Source of the DNA: Silene noctiflora
Taxonomy: Eukaryota; Streptophyta; Magnoliopsida; Caryophyllales; Caryophyllaceae
Assembly: GCA_009801015.1 (NCBI GenBank)
Contig: VHZZ01017148.1
Coordinates: 7,923-33,281 of the forward strand
Length of the DNA: 25,359 bases
Reading direction: 5' to 3'
Shown: piece by piece, positions 11,301-19,047 of the stretch
Position numbering within the stretch: position 1 is the stretch's first letter
Layout: every line of letters starts with the position of its first letter
The notes under the pieces: model-generated
The model's input: only the letters and a program-made list of their open reading frames with translations
Told to the model about the DNA's origin: nothing
The model's database searches: none
Position numbers and translations under genes: made by a program

Positions 11301-14300
11301 AAGCTACAAAAATGATGAATTCACGGTGATCTTACGCAAGTTTTTCATAAAAATCAATAAAAAAATCCAAATTTCCAATGAATTAGTTACATTTCTTATT
11401 GAGATTAATGTCTTCAAATTAGTCACCAGTAGTTGGTTCTTTAATATGAACACTGTACATAAAATTTTCTTGAGAAATCTAAGTAGACATCTTGAGAAAA
11501 ATAACAATATTCCTCAGCATTATATCCTGCTTTAGTAATCATAACTAAAATGACAAGAAGAAGTTCTATCAATAAAAACCACAAAAGATTTTTGTGCCCA
11601 TGAGGAAACTGTGATCTTAATATACAGTTCACTCAACGGAAAGCAGAAAACATACCAGGTTTAAGTGATGAACATGAGTTAAGACCTTCAGTTCAGCAAA
11701 GAACTCCTTTGATGCTTGGATATCCATTTTCTTGATTGCTGCTTTCTGAAGATGAACATTTATTTGAGTAAAATTAGTGAATTATTTAGAGATCTCAAAG
11801 TGTCAGATAGTAGAGCTAATGGGGTGCATACAGAAAGCCTTCAGCAAATAAAACAAAATCTTTACTGACTGGAATTAAAGGGAAGCTGTAACTAGTATTC
11901 ATCCGCATAGAAAATAAGGATTACATGTAAGTGTCCATAGCCCACCCCCACTTTTCTCTCGATCAGAATAATAAGTCACTGAACAGGCATGGCTTGGAAA
12001 TAAAGTGTTATGAAGAGCAGAAGTGATTCCCTGTTAATCCCTGCAATCCTTAATCTCATGACATACCTTCATAACTCATTTAAGTTAAGATTTTTGTAAT
12101 ATACTAAGCACATTATGTACTGATAATCTGAGGAACTCAGTAACATGGAAACTCACTTGCCAGTGATGCACTGACGCCGGATAAGTTAATGCATTTTAGT
12201 AAAAATGCCCATCCTAGATTAGAGAAGTTGCAAAGAGAACTTGCCCATTAAAAAAATAAATAAAACAAAATCCATAATAAATTACACCTAAGCGGCGCCT
12301 TGAATTCTAAGTAAAGAACATAAAAAATTAGACATCATCTTTTATTTATCTGTAATATGTCAGCTGTAGTACGCTGCTTCATCATTGAAGTACTGGTTAA
12401 ACTCTGAAAGTAACTTTTTCGAGTGACAAACATAGTACCTCCTTCAAGAATCAAGATATGTTCTATTAATCCAACACTTTCTTTCTGAAATCTAGATCCC
12501 GTCAAATTGGTTAGATAACATATGTAACCTTCATTCATGAGAAATGAGAACTAAATGTACACACCTCGCCTCTAAGCTCTGCAAAGTAAACTGTTCCGTA
12601 TCCACCTTGACCAATTTTAAAGCTAAAGTTGAAATTATCAGTTGATTTTGCAAGCTCTTCATAAGAAAACTCCACCGATTTGTCAATATTTACGCCTGGA
12701 ATATTAGTGGAACCTCCGGCTTCACCAATAGAACCTGCTTGTCCAATAGAAGTTCCTCTTCAAAACAAGGGAAATCATAAAACTATGATTATTCCAGAAC
12801 CACACTAACATTGAATTAGATCACTACCTGATAGCTGGTTTTCAGATTTCTCGGGAAGTAATGAAGCCTTGTTCATTTTCTTTCTTTTGATGCATCTAAG
12901 ATACACCCAAACTGACAAGATTATTATAATAATTACTGCTGCTATACATATTCCAATAATTACTCCACCAGCAAGGCCTGCAGCAAATACAAAATAGGTT
13001 CTATATAAAGATTGGTTTCAGGTTTTTCAGATGTACAAGAGGCTAGGTCGGTCAAGGAAGGTAGGAAAAGAAAATAGACAAATAAGTAAAGAAGATGTAA
13101 TCTAATTACCTGATCCTGAGGTGTTTCTGCCAAAAGTAGAAAGTAGAATATAAGTTCAACCACTAGCAAGAAAATACAAGTAATAGCAACTGCTAAAAAA
13201 ATCTTTCATGTTAGCAACAAGAGTTTACCTTAAAACAAGGGGTAGGTAGTTTCCGCTTTCATCTGTAAAAATTAATGATAGGTCAGGCTATTTCAGCATT
13301 TAGGCAGACAGCATGACATCAATTCCACAGACGGATCAACAAAATAACTTAAATTGACAACAACACCCCAGTGCCTCAAGGGCTCTCGCAAATTGCAGTT
13401 AGGGAGGTTGGATGTATGCAGCCTTACCCTTTTGTTAGCAATACAAAGAGGTTGTTTCTAGATGACCCAAAAAGAAAATTGCGTCGAGAATTGCATCAGA
13501 ATGACTTCTAACAACGAAAAGAAGTGCAGCTAGTTTAGTGACTCATTTTGCTTTCTTCCATTTAAATCCAGAATCAAAGAATAATCTATTGGATACCACA
13601 AGAAAATAAAAACATGGACTCGTGACTAGTAGTTGTTGTTTACGAAACAGTCATATTTGCATCAGCACATGATGATCAATAGTCAATGCCAACGAAGTAG
13701 TAAGTGATTTGCACTAAATTTTATCAAATTAGATGCACATCTAGTAAAGTCTCAAGGACTCAAAATCTGAAATCAAAGATCAAGAGGAAGTTCCAGTGAA
13801 TATGTCTACTATATTTACTGTCGCTAATACTGAAATAATAATCAAACTCAATAAGTCAATGTAGGTAACCCTGACTTGTACAAGAGGCTATGTGGCACAC
13901 TTCATTTTCCTCATGTGTTGGACATTTGGCACTTATACATGGATACAAACCCTAAGGGTGCTAAAATAAACGAATCACAAGAACGAATTGATTTAACCTA
14001 AAAAACCCACATTTTTACAGGTTCGGTTCACTGAATCAAAATGTCTAAACCAGTTCGGTTCATCAGACCGATATTTTTAGAGAGATACCAGTTTGGCTTT
14101 GGTTCACTATATCACATTAACTAGGAATTGAACCAAATCGATCATAAGACACCCAAATTCATTTGCTTACAAAAAATATTGACTTGCTGAGGAGTTAAAA
14201 GACAAAACCCCAAAAGTCTAAAACTAAAACAACCCACATTTGCTTCCCTGCAGCCACGAACTACAAAAACAGATCTCCTTTTTAATTTCCCTCAATCACC

Positions 14301-15832
14301 ATCCCCAGCCATCCCTCAACGGCTGCCCTCCATTTAACGTCCCCGCACTCCAATAGTTCGGAGCTCCATCGGACACTTGCGACTCCGCATCAGGGGAAAA
14401 AGGCAATATCGTAATAATATTCTCTGATATATGCGTCTGACACTTGGACTCGTACATCATAACAGACAATTATAGGGTCACCATAGAGTCGAGAGGTCAA
14501 GGAAGGACGCGTTTCGTGTACCAACTGTTCAAACTCAAATTTGTCTAGGGGTTCTCTAAAAAAGTGTCTGGATTCCAGCTAATACTTAAAACATTTAAGT
14601 AAACTCAACATGAACCAAAACACAACGTTGATCCACCCTATGGGTTCTAAACTTCTATGGTTATATTCACTTATGCACATTCATTTACACCAAATCAACC
14701 AAACCCTTTAATGGCTTGCTTGGAGTGGAGTTATGGAGGTAATTGTTACTAAGGTAATAGAGCTTAAATGAAATAGAAAATGGAGGGAAGTGATGATAGT
14801 GGAAGTCTGGAAGATATAAATGAGGATGATAGTGTAATTGTTGCCCCATTACGGCAGAAATAGTTACTTCCCTCCCCATGACGGAAGTACTGATTCCTCC
14901 ATCACCTCCTCTTTTCACCGTCCACAAGCACCACTCTCCTATTTCTTCTTGTTCCAAGGTCTATTACTCCAATAATAATTACCTCCATTCCAAGCAAGCC
15001 ATAAAAGTTAACCAAATTGCCACATCCATAACTCATTGTTTCCATCATATTCAGCACCAAAACGTTCATAACAAATCATAAAAATTTACACGTTTATCAC
15101 ATAACCGCAAAAATCATACAAATAAGCTAGCGTGCACCCCTACGACGAGTGTAAAAAAAATAACAAGCATGAAACAATAAAGCAAAACGCACCTTTCCCA
15201 GGAATATACACAATGCCATCACCTGCACTAAAATTGGCACCAGGATTATACTCCTGCAACAAACTCTCATTCAAACCAAATTGCTTAGATATAGAACTCA
15301 AACTGTCCTGAACTCTAAGCGGATACGTAATAAACAGCCCATAATCCATAGACACACTGCTATTCCCACAAGAACAATTCACCGGAACATTAATTATCGC
15401 GCCAGCAGGCACATCATACGGAGGATAACTATTCACCTCTTGAATCCATCCAAATGTAGTTAAATTAGTATAATTGAATTGCGCAACGCTATTGTAAGTA
15501 TCACCCTTTTGAAACGTATAATTAAAAACATGACCTAGAAATGTATCATTCACACAACCACAAGGAAACGGAATATTGATCCGAATACCGGCTTCAAGCG
15601 AGTCTTTGTTAGGGATTCGATCACGGTTGTAGCTCACAATATCAGTTACACTAACATTATTGAAGTAACCAGAAATTACATTTAGGATTTCACCTGGCTG
15701 TACATAATACGATGCTAAACCCAAATTACAGTCACTTTGGCACTTTGACTCTACTGTTTTTGAGCATAAATACAGTAGAATTGTAATTGCAAACCCTAAT
15801 TTAATCAATTGAGATAGTATAAGAGTTGACAT
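5192..15832 (-). CDS. CERK1: LysM receptor-like kinase, CERK1/LYK1 type (12 exons, 619 aa, intact)
   Basis: Join of 12 exons on the minus strand: 15832-15193, 13262-13229, 13126-13110, 12977-12828, 12755-12565, 11745-11656, 10929-10836, 10748-10597, 9763-9672, 6192-6054, 5541-5446, 5356-5192. They total 1860 nt, all phases agree, and every intron is GT-AG. An in-frame TAA at 15839-15841 fixes the start. Residues 1-29 look like a signal peptide. The ectodomain has the cysteine set C31/C35, C91-G-C93 and C153-S-C155, three LysM domains (about 42-88, 105-150, 170-211) and roughly ten N-glycosylation sequons. One membrane helix spans about 236-256, followed by basic residues. The kinase has the Gly loop 329-337 (GQGGYGTVY), K349, E362, HRD 439-441, K443, N446, DFG 459-461 and PPE 485-487, so it should be active. 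The length matches the family (Arabidopsis CERK1 is 617 aa) and the protein ends in SGR as LYKs do. Known role of the family: a plasma-membrane co-receptor or receptor for chitin-type oligosaccharides. The YAQ at 488-490 also occurs in symbiosis-competent LYKs. Paralogues such as LYK3/NFR1-like proteins cannot be fully excluded without a tree. Confidence 0.96.
5446..5541 (-). CDS. CERK1: CERK1-like exon 11: kinase C-lobe (aa 534-565)
   Basis: A 96-nt, phase 0-0 exon encoding [10 protein letters not shown] and the family block [15 protein letters not shown]. It lies between ATGCAG and CGTCAG|GTGAGA. Confidence 0.94.
5542..6053 (-). other. Intron 10 of the CERK1-like gene (512 nt)
   Basis: AT-rich sequence with no recognisable gene or element. 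A short T-run on the minus strand (A-run at 6011-6023 on plus) lies near the donor. Confidence 0.85.
6054..6192 (-). CDS. CERK1: CERK1-like exon 10: kinase subdomains IX-X with YAQ motif (aa 487-533)
   Basis: It encodes [20 protein letters not shown] and [13 protein letters not shown], the block that is strongly conserved in LYK kinases. The tyrosine-alanine-glutamine triplet is at residues 488-490. The splice sites are TATAG|GTATGC and GATCTG|GTATGC. Confidence 0.95.
6275..6386. mobile_element. Foldback MITE in intron 9
   Basis: The left arm 6275-6318 (TTGTGACGGAGAAATATGAC onward) is the diverged inverted copy of the right arm 6342-6386, around a loop of about 23 bp. The arms share TTGTGACGG, TTATGATAAAA and AACCAT. 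The terminal word TTGTGACGG recurs at 7023, so the family is present more than once. Exact element ends and target duplication are unclear. Confidence 0.6.
7023..7129. mobile_element. Small TIR element related to the intron 9 foldback MITE
   Basis: The ends TTGTGACGG (7023-7031) and CCGTCACAA (7121-7129) are perfect 9-bp inverted repeats and match the terminal word of the element at 6275. Inside, the word CTTTGAAGAGAC occurs near both ends. No target duplication could be defined, so the call is tentative. Confidence 0.4.
7407..7608. repeat. Two-copy tandem repeat of about 95 bp in intron 9
   Basis: The units 7407-7499 and 7510-7608 share TTGAGCAAGTTGTA, GGATAAATTAAGAATC, AATAAAAACCTA and TTTGAACGATTCACGTAACC. 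They differ by a few substitutions and small indels, including a micro-duplication of GTTGA. The same block occurs once, more diverged, at about 6700-6790. Confidence 0.75.
7963..9428 (+). mobile_element. Copia-type solo LTR in intron 9, antisense to the gene
   Basis: The element starts TGTTAGAACAC and ends CTCTTCA, flanked by identical 5-bp copies ACAAG at 7958-7962 and 9429-9433. Its layout matches the Copia LTR at 19048-20186: TTGATGATG.CAAG shortly after the start, GG.TGGACGTAG.CCT in the middle, and TTCACCCCCTC.CCCTCTTA near the 3' end. It has no primer-binding site or internal region, as expected after LTR-LTR recombination. The end could instead be the ACA at 9431 by analogy with TCAACA ends, but then no target duplication is seen. 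One undetermined base lies at 8988. Confidence 0.78.
9672..9763 (-). CDS. CERK1: CERK1-like exon 9: DFG and activation segment (aa 457-487)
   Basis: It encodes [11 protein letters not shown] at its start and GTFGYMPPE at its end, that is, the whole activation segment. The donor is CCAGA|GTAAGT. It is the last exon before the 3.5-kb intron 9. Confidence 0.95.
9764..10596 (-). other. Intron 8 of the CERK1-like gene (833 nt)
   Basis: AT-rich, with the A-run and GAA microsatellite described separately. The reading frame at 10249-10464 on the plus strand has no recognisable product. Confidence 0.85.
9872..9914. repeat. Poly(A) run followed by a (GAA)n microsatellite
   Basis: Twenty-one A residues (9872-9892) are followed by about seven GAA units (9893-9914), within intron 8. 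Seen from the gene strand it is (TTC)n then poly(T), and it lies about 110 bp into the intron from its 3' end. The length is likely to vary between individuals. Confidence 0.9.
10597..10748 (-). CDS. CERK1: CERK1-like exon 8: catalytic loop (aa 406-456)
   Basis: It encodes the catalytic loop [10 protein letters not shown] with H439, R440, D441, K443 and N446, making this an RD kinase. Y428, just before the loop, matches a tyrosine reported as phosphorylated in Arabidopsis CERK1. The splice sites are TTTAAG|GA and GCCAAG|GTACAT. Confidence 0.95.
10836..10929 (-). CDS. CERK1: CERK1-like exon 7: kinase subdomains IV-V (aa 375-406)
   Basis: It encodes [20 protein letters not shown] and the hinge region NGNLSQHL. 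The splice sites are TTGCAG|GTGCGC and GTTCAG|GTGGTT. Confidence 0.95.
10930..11655 (-). other. Intron 6 of the CERK1-like gene (726 nt)
   Basis: AT-rich sequence; no gene or recognised element. The small overlapping frames on both strands at 11304-11632 look like chance. Confidence 0.85.
11656..11745 (-). CDS. CERK1: CERK1-like exon 6: catalytic lysine and helix C (aa 345-374)
   Basis: A 90-nt exon encoding the AAIKKMD motif with K349 and the helix-C glutamate E362. It lies between CTTCAG and CTG|GTATG. It is phase 0 at both ends, so skipping it would keep the frame but remove the ATP-anchoring lysine. Confidence 0.95.
11746..12564 (-). other. Intron 5 of the CERK1-like gene (819 nt)
   Basis: AT-rich sequence without a recognisable gene or repeat. 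A minus-strand frame of 67 codons at 12335-12538 has no recognisable product. Confidence 0.85.
12565..12755 (-). CDS. CERK1: CERK1-like exon 5: juxtamembrane and glycine-rich loop (aa 281-344)
   Basis: The acceptor is AAGAG|GA. The alternative AAG three bases earlier in the same stretch would break the frame. The exon encodes a Ser/Gly-rich segment, the [14 protein letters not shown] entry to the kinase, and the nucleotide-binding loop GQGGYGTVY. It ends GGCGAG|GTGTGT at a codon boundary. Confidence 0.94.
12828..12977 (-). CDS. CERK1: CERK1-like exon 4: transmembrane helix (aa 231-281)
   Basis: It begins after GCTGCAG and ends at CTATCAG|GTAGTG. It encodes the single membrane span ([20 protein letters not shown], about 235-254) followed by a basic stop-transfer stretch that includes KRKK at 261-264. 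This places the kinase in the cytosol. Confidence 0.93.
13110..13126 (-). CDS. CERK1: CERK1-like exon 3: juxtamembrane micro-exon (aa 225-231)
   Basis: A 17-nt micro-exon after the acceptor GGCAG, ending at GGATCAG|GTAATT. It encodes RNTSGSG and keeps the frame between exon 2 (ends phase 2) and exon 4 (starts phase 1). Without it the frame would break. Confidence 0.85.
13229..13262 (-). CDS. CERK1: CERK1-like exon 2: juxtamembrane linker (aa 214-225)
   Basis: A 34-nt micro-exon between TTTTACAG and the donor TTTTAAG|GTAAAC. It encodes [11 protein letters not shown], the acidic-to-proline linker that follows the third LysM in this family. It is too short to be seen as an open frame and was placed by phase and homology. 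Confidence 0.88.
13263..15192 (-). other. Intron 1 of the CERK1-like gene (1930 nt)
   Basis: It separates the LysM exon from the two micro-exons. It holds the MITE at 14711-15002 and, at about 13955-14155, a stretch with repeated GGTTCGGTTC/GAACC words that may be another old element. The rest shows nothing recognisable. Confidence 0.85.
14711..15002. mobile_element. MITE in intron 1 (about 292 bp) with long inverted ends
   Basis: The left end ATGGCTTGCTTGGAGTGGAG is repeated in inverted form at the right end (CCATTCCAAGCAAGCCAT). The similarity continues with indels for roughly 60 bp through GGTAATT...GGTAATAGA. The two frames at 14685-14957 and 14878-15081 arise from this symmetry. The type could be PIF/Harbinger-like, but no clean target duplication was found, so the superfamily is open. 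Confidence 0.65.
15193..15832 (-). CDS. CERK1: CERK1-like exon 1: signal peptide and three LysM domains (aa 1-213)
   Basis: This exon starts at the ATG and ends at the donor GGGAAAG|GTGCGT. It holds nearly the whole ectodomain, including the hydrophobic leader, the C-x3-C pair at 31/35 and both CxC pairs. The third LysM ends with the family-typical sequence VYIPGK. The reading frame runs on 53 bases into the intron before a stop, which would give a 230-residue soluble product if intron 1 were retained. Confidence 0.96.
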
Positions 15833-15927
15833 ATTTGATTAAAGTATGAAATTGTAACCCTAATTTGGGAATTTAGTGGCGAATTGAGATGTTCTAAGGT
15901 TGAAATTGGGGGAGAGGGAGGAGTTAT

Positions 15928-15940
15928 TTGACCGTTGACT
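15928..15940. promoter_or_regulatory. Pair of W-boxes (TTGACC and TTGACT)
   Basis: TTGACC at 15928-15933 and TTGACT at 15935-15940 both fit the WRKY-binding core TTGACY and are separated by one base. They lie 96-108 bp upstream of the ATG. W-boxes work in either orientation, and tight pairs are typical of defence-gene promoters. Binding is inferred, not shown. Confidence 0.5.
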
Positions 15941-16109
15941 TTGGATAAGATTTGAAAAATATAAAAATGGCGGCGAAATGATGAAAGAATGATTGGGGAT
16001 AGAAAAAAGAATGAAGAAAGACAAACTGAGACGCCAGTCCGCCATGGATGACCACTGTTAATTCTCACTTGGATTTCCCGCGTTATTCCCATCCTCACCC
16101 AATAAATCG

Positions 16110-16161
16110 AGACAACTTTCTTGTAATCGTTACCCAGACAACTTTCTTGTAATCGTTACCC
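16110..16161. repeat. Perfect 26-bp tandem duplication upstream of the gene
   Basis: The unit AGACAACTTTCTTGTAATCG plus TTACCC occurs twice head to tail (16110-16135 and 16136-16161) with no mismatch, about 280-330 bp upstream of the ATG. The lack of differences suggests a recent event. Confidence 0.92.
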
Positions 16162-17405
16162 TCGTTAAAACGGATATATTTGTTTTACGATTGAAACGAG
16201 TCAACATAAATATTACACCGATCAATTCAACAAATTTTGTTACTTTTTTGGGTATTATGTTATTGTCTTGTCTATGCAAGTGGATAATATTTAACCCGTT
16301 TTAGTTATAAAACGGATATCTCCTTCTTAAACAAAAGTTTATATTTTTGTAAATAGTCTTAAACTAAACTAACATTTTAAGACTGTCTGTTAAAATAGAA
16401 ATCGTCCTTAATTGCTTTGTACATTACTTTGTAATATGCATTTTTGATGTTATTGTCAATAATTTATGAGAAAGTGTATTCGAATTCTCTGACATATACA
16501 CATATTTAAAAAAATCATTCTTCCTTATTTGAGATGATGATTTATCGACTTCTTATCCTCCTTACTAAGAAAATGTGTATTTAACCCATAAATTACATGC
16601 ACTAATATAAGAAACATTTCAATGTTTTACTCCCTTTTGATGTTTAGTGTGGACTGTGGAATTTTGCAATTTAGTAAGAGTTGTCCATTTTGTGATAATT
16701 TTTAATCCCTTCTTGTACTGTTTTTTAATTTTTTTTCTTAAAAATTAAATTGAGAGGTTTTTAAAAAATGCTTATTTTCTATAATTCATGGAAGTTGTTG
16801 TCTCAATCTATTAATACAAAAAGTGAGTGAGAATGTTGTTGAATGATAAAAATAACGTCTTGAAAAATACAATCATAAATTATTATATATACATGTGTAG
16901 TTGTCAATTGTCATAGTAGTGATGACAGCATACTTTCGCGTATGTATTTGAGTTACTTAATGACAAGAATGTAAATTCAAAATATATAAATCAAAATACG
17001 TTAGCCAATATCAAATGTGCATATGCATGAGTATATTATATAACTGTATTTGATCCGTCAACAAAAAGAGAAAAATGATGGAACGAACTCACAAACCATC
17101 AATGATCCTCCACATTAAGCAATGGGAAATAACAATATCACTATACTTTTTATTAATGTCACAACAATACAAACACGTTAAAGTTTAAACATTAACCCTT
17201 TCACAAACATAAGTGCATCGGTGATTTTGTAGTGACATTTTTCTAAATAATAGATGAACTGTTTTCGAATTTTGTCAATAAGAGCTGTCCATTTGATTGC
17301 AATTTGCAAGTACTAAGAATAATTGTTGTAGTGTTGTGGCATACTGGCATGCGAAAGAATGAGGATATGATAGTGTATGTAATGCGATTACTTGTGAGTC
17401 GACGT
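16162..17405. other. AT-rich intergenic DNA upstream of the receptor kinase
   Basis: No reading frame, RNA gene or clear repeat could be supported here. It may include distal promoter sequence of the minus-strand gene. Confidence 0.5.
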
Positions 17406-17413
17406 TAAATTAA

Positions 17414-18246
17414 CGGAGTTACTTTTTCACATACGGATTTTACTTTTTCACATACATTTTTTCATTATTTTTCCGTCTACTACCCTTCTTACCTAAAACC
17501 TAAGCAAATTCTTATTTTGACATTTTTCCTGAAATCTAATCTAAATTGATTCATGAACTTGAACAATAGATCTAAATTCGCACTTGAAGTAATTTAATTG
17601 TTGGACAAATTTTTATATTCACGAAAAAGGAAAAAATTGGAACAATAGTCAATTAATCAGTATCACAATCCATTAACAAATCAAACCGATTGATCGGTGC
17701 CGCAATTACTTATTTACTTTGACCAGTAGCATTATCATCATGTGAGCAACAAGCCAACAATCATGACGGTGGATTGGATTATGGTTTTGGACATCCTCAT
17801 TATTCAAGTGTTTTTGTCCTGAATTCACCATCGATGGTGTCTTTGCTGTTACCTGCTTCTTCTTGTGATTGAGTCAGCCGAAGAACCAGAGTTTGTTATT
17901 GTTGATTTGGGGATTAAGTCATTTCTAGGGTTTCTGTTTAAGTGANTTTCTTATTGATGGTGAAGTTGACGTAATTGTTGGTCGAGCTAGGTGGCTAGTT
18001 TGGTTGGTGTTGGCCGACTGGTGTTTTGACGAGGGTAGCCGGCTGGGAAGGTGGTGGTGGCCGGTGGTCAGGTCGGCCGACGTAAGGTTTGCCGGTGACT
18101 GATCGGAGGTGAAGAACGGAAGTGGAGATGGGAAATGAGGAAGGGGAGGAAAAAAATATTAGGCGAGAGAATTAAAAAATGACAAGGGTAATATTGTAAA
18201 AGTCTTATGTGAAAGAGTAAAATTCGTATGTGAAAAAGTACGTCCC
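17414..18246. mobile_element. Non-autonomous TIR element, 833 bp, with GC-rich core
   Basis: Identical 8-bp copies TAAATTAA flank it (17406-17413 and 18247-18254). The terminal inverted repeats hold two tandem versions of ACTTTTTCACATA: after six diverged end bases, 34 bp match with two differences (left TACTTTTTCACATACGGATT, right TACTTTTTCACATACGAATT in inverted sense). Similarity continues weakly to CCCTT. The core at about 17980-18150 is much richer in G and C than its surroundings, with many GCCGG/GGTGG words, and may be captured genic DNA. One undetermined base lies at 17946. No transposase frame is present. A Mutator-like or hAT-like origin is possible. Confidence 0.72.
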
Positions 18247-18446
18247 TAAATTAAATAAAGAGTAGATAAAAGCCAACTTGGAAAGGGACGTAATATAAGA
18301 CTTTCTGTACTTTTGTTTTTCTTGACTTTTCTTTATTCTCTAGAATTTTCTGCACATGCGTCTATCATTTTGCGTTGACCATTATTTCTTCCAAGATCAA
18401 ATGTACACAAGTTAACGACAATTCATTTTTGTGTGTTTATTAATAA

Positions 18447-18560
18447 ATAACTTCTTCCCCTTAACGTGTGAGAGATATAATATGAAAAATAGGAATTAAA
18501 TAATTTCTTCTCCTTAATGTGTGAGAGATCTCTCAATAACGCTATTGAGACACCGTCTCT
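18447..18560. repeat. Short direct repeat and hairpin cluster
   Basis: A 28-bp word around CCTTAA.GTGTGAGAGAT occurs at about 18449-18475 and again, with three mismatches, at about 18503-18530. It is followed by the perfect stem CTCAATA/TATTGAG (around 18533-18550) and GAGACACCGTCTC. It looks like the remains of a MITE, but the ends could not be set. Confidence 0.45.
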
Positions 18561-18661
18561 CCAAAGTTTTTGTGTAAAAAAAAAAAACTACAGATCACGG
18601 CTTTTTAACGGTCTTATAAGAGTTTTGTGTTATTATAAAAACAAGCGACATTTTACTTAAG

Positions 18662-18881
18662 TTAGGCTTTGTATGTTTTTTGGATTTAATTTCACTTTTT
18701 ATAAGTTCGGTTTAGTTCAGGTCGACTCAGTTCAGATAAGTTCAAACAAGTTGAGTTCATTTCAGTTGAGTTCATTTCAGATGAGTTCAAAACAATTTTG
18801 TATTATATATAAGTTCAGTCAGTTCAGTTTAAGTCCATTAAGTTTAGTTTAGTCAATTTCAATCCAAAAGAACAAAGCCTA
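18662..18881. mobile_element. MITE of 220 bp with inverted ends TAGGCTTTGT
   Basis: The left end TAGGCTTTGTATGTTTTTTG and the inverted right end TAGGCTTTGTTCTTTTGGAT match over about 30 bp with small gaps. The interior is a chain of GTTCA/GTTCAG words (AGTTCAGTTCAG type). Flanking 8-mers are not identical (TACTTAAG versus AACTCTAA), so the target duplication is lost or the ends are off by a few bases. hAT-like by its ends. Confidence 0.62.
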
Positions 18882-19047
18882 AACTCTAAAAATAACATTC
18901 TCGACTAGTATATTTTGTAAAGGGAATCATTGTCTTTTATGTCTGATTTATAATGTTGTAACAGTTTACACGAGACTTATGGTGATCCGTTTTACGCAAT
19001 ATTAGTGTATCTGACTCACAACAGATTAATTATCAAAATTTAGTTTC

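Larger units (their letters stand above)
15833..16161 (-). promoter_or_regulatory. Proximal promoter / 5' UTR of the CERK1-like gene
   Basis: The region just upstream of the ATG contains two W-box cores and a 26-bp tandem duplication (listed separately). No convincing TATA box or start site can be placed by eye. Upstream ATGs in other frames at 16098 and 16045 would act as upstream reading frames only if transcription starts beyond them. Confidence 0.5.

Noticed and set aside
13955-14155. Possible MITE with GGTTCGGTTC words in intron 1
   Set aside because: Candidate ends GGGTGCTAAAA and the inverse of TAAGACACCC match only over a few bases and no target duplication was found; mentioned in the intron entry only.
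15281-15463. 60-codon plus-strand frame
   Set aside because: Shadow of exon 1 (LysM domains) on the minus strand.
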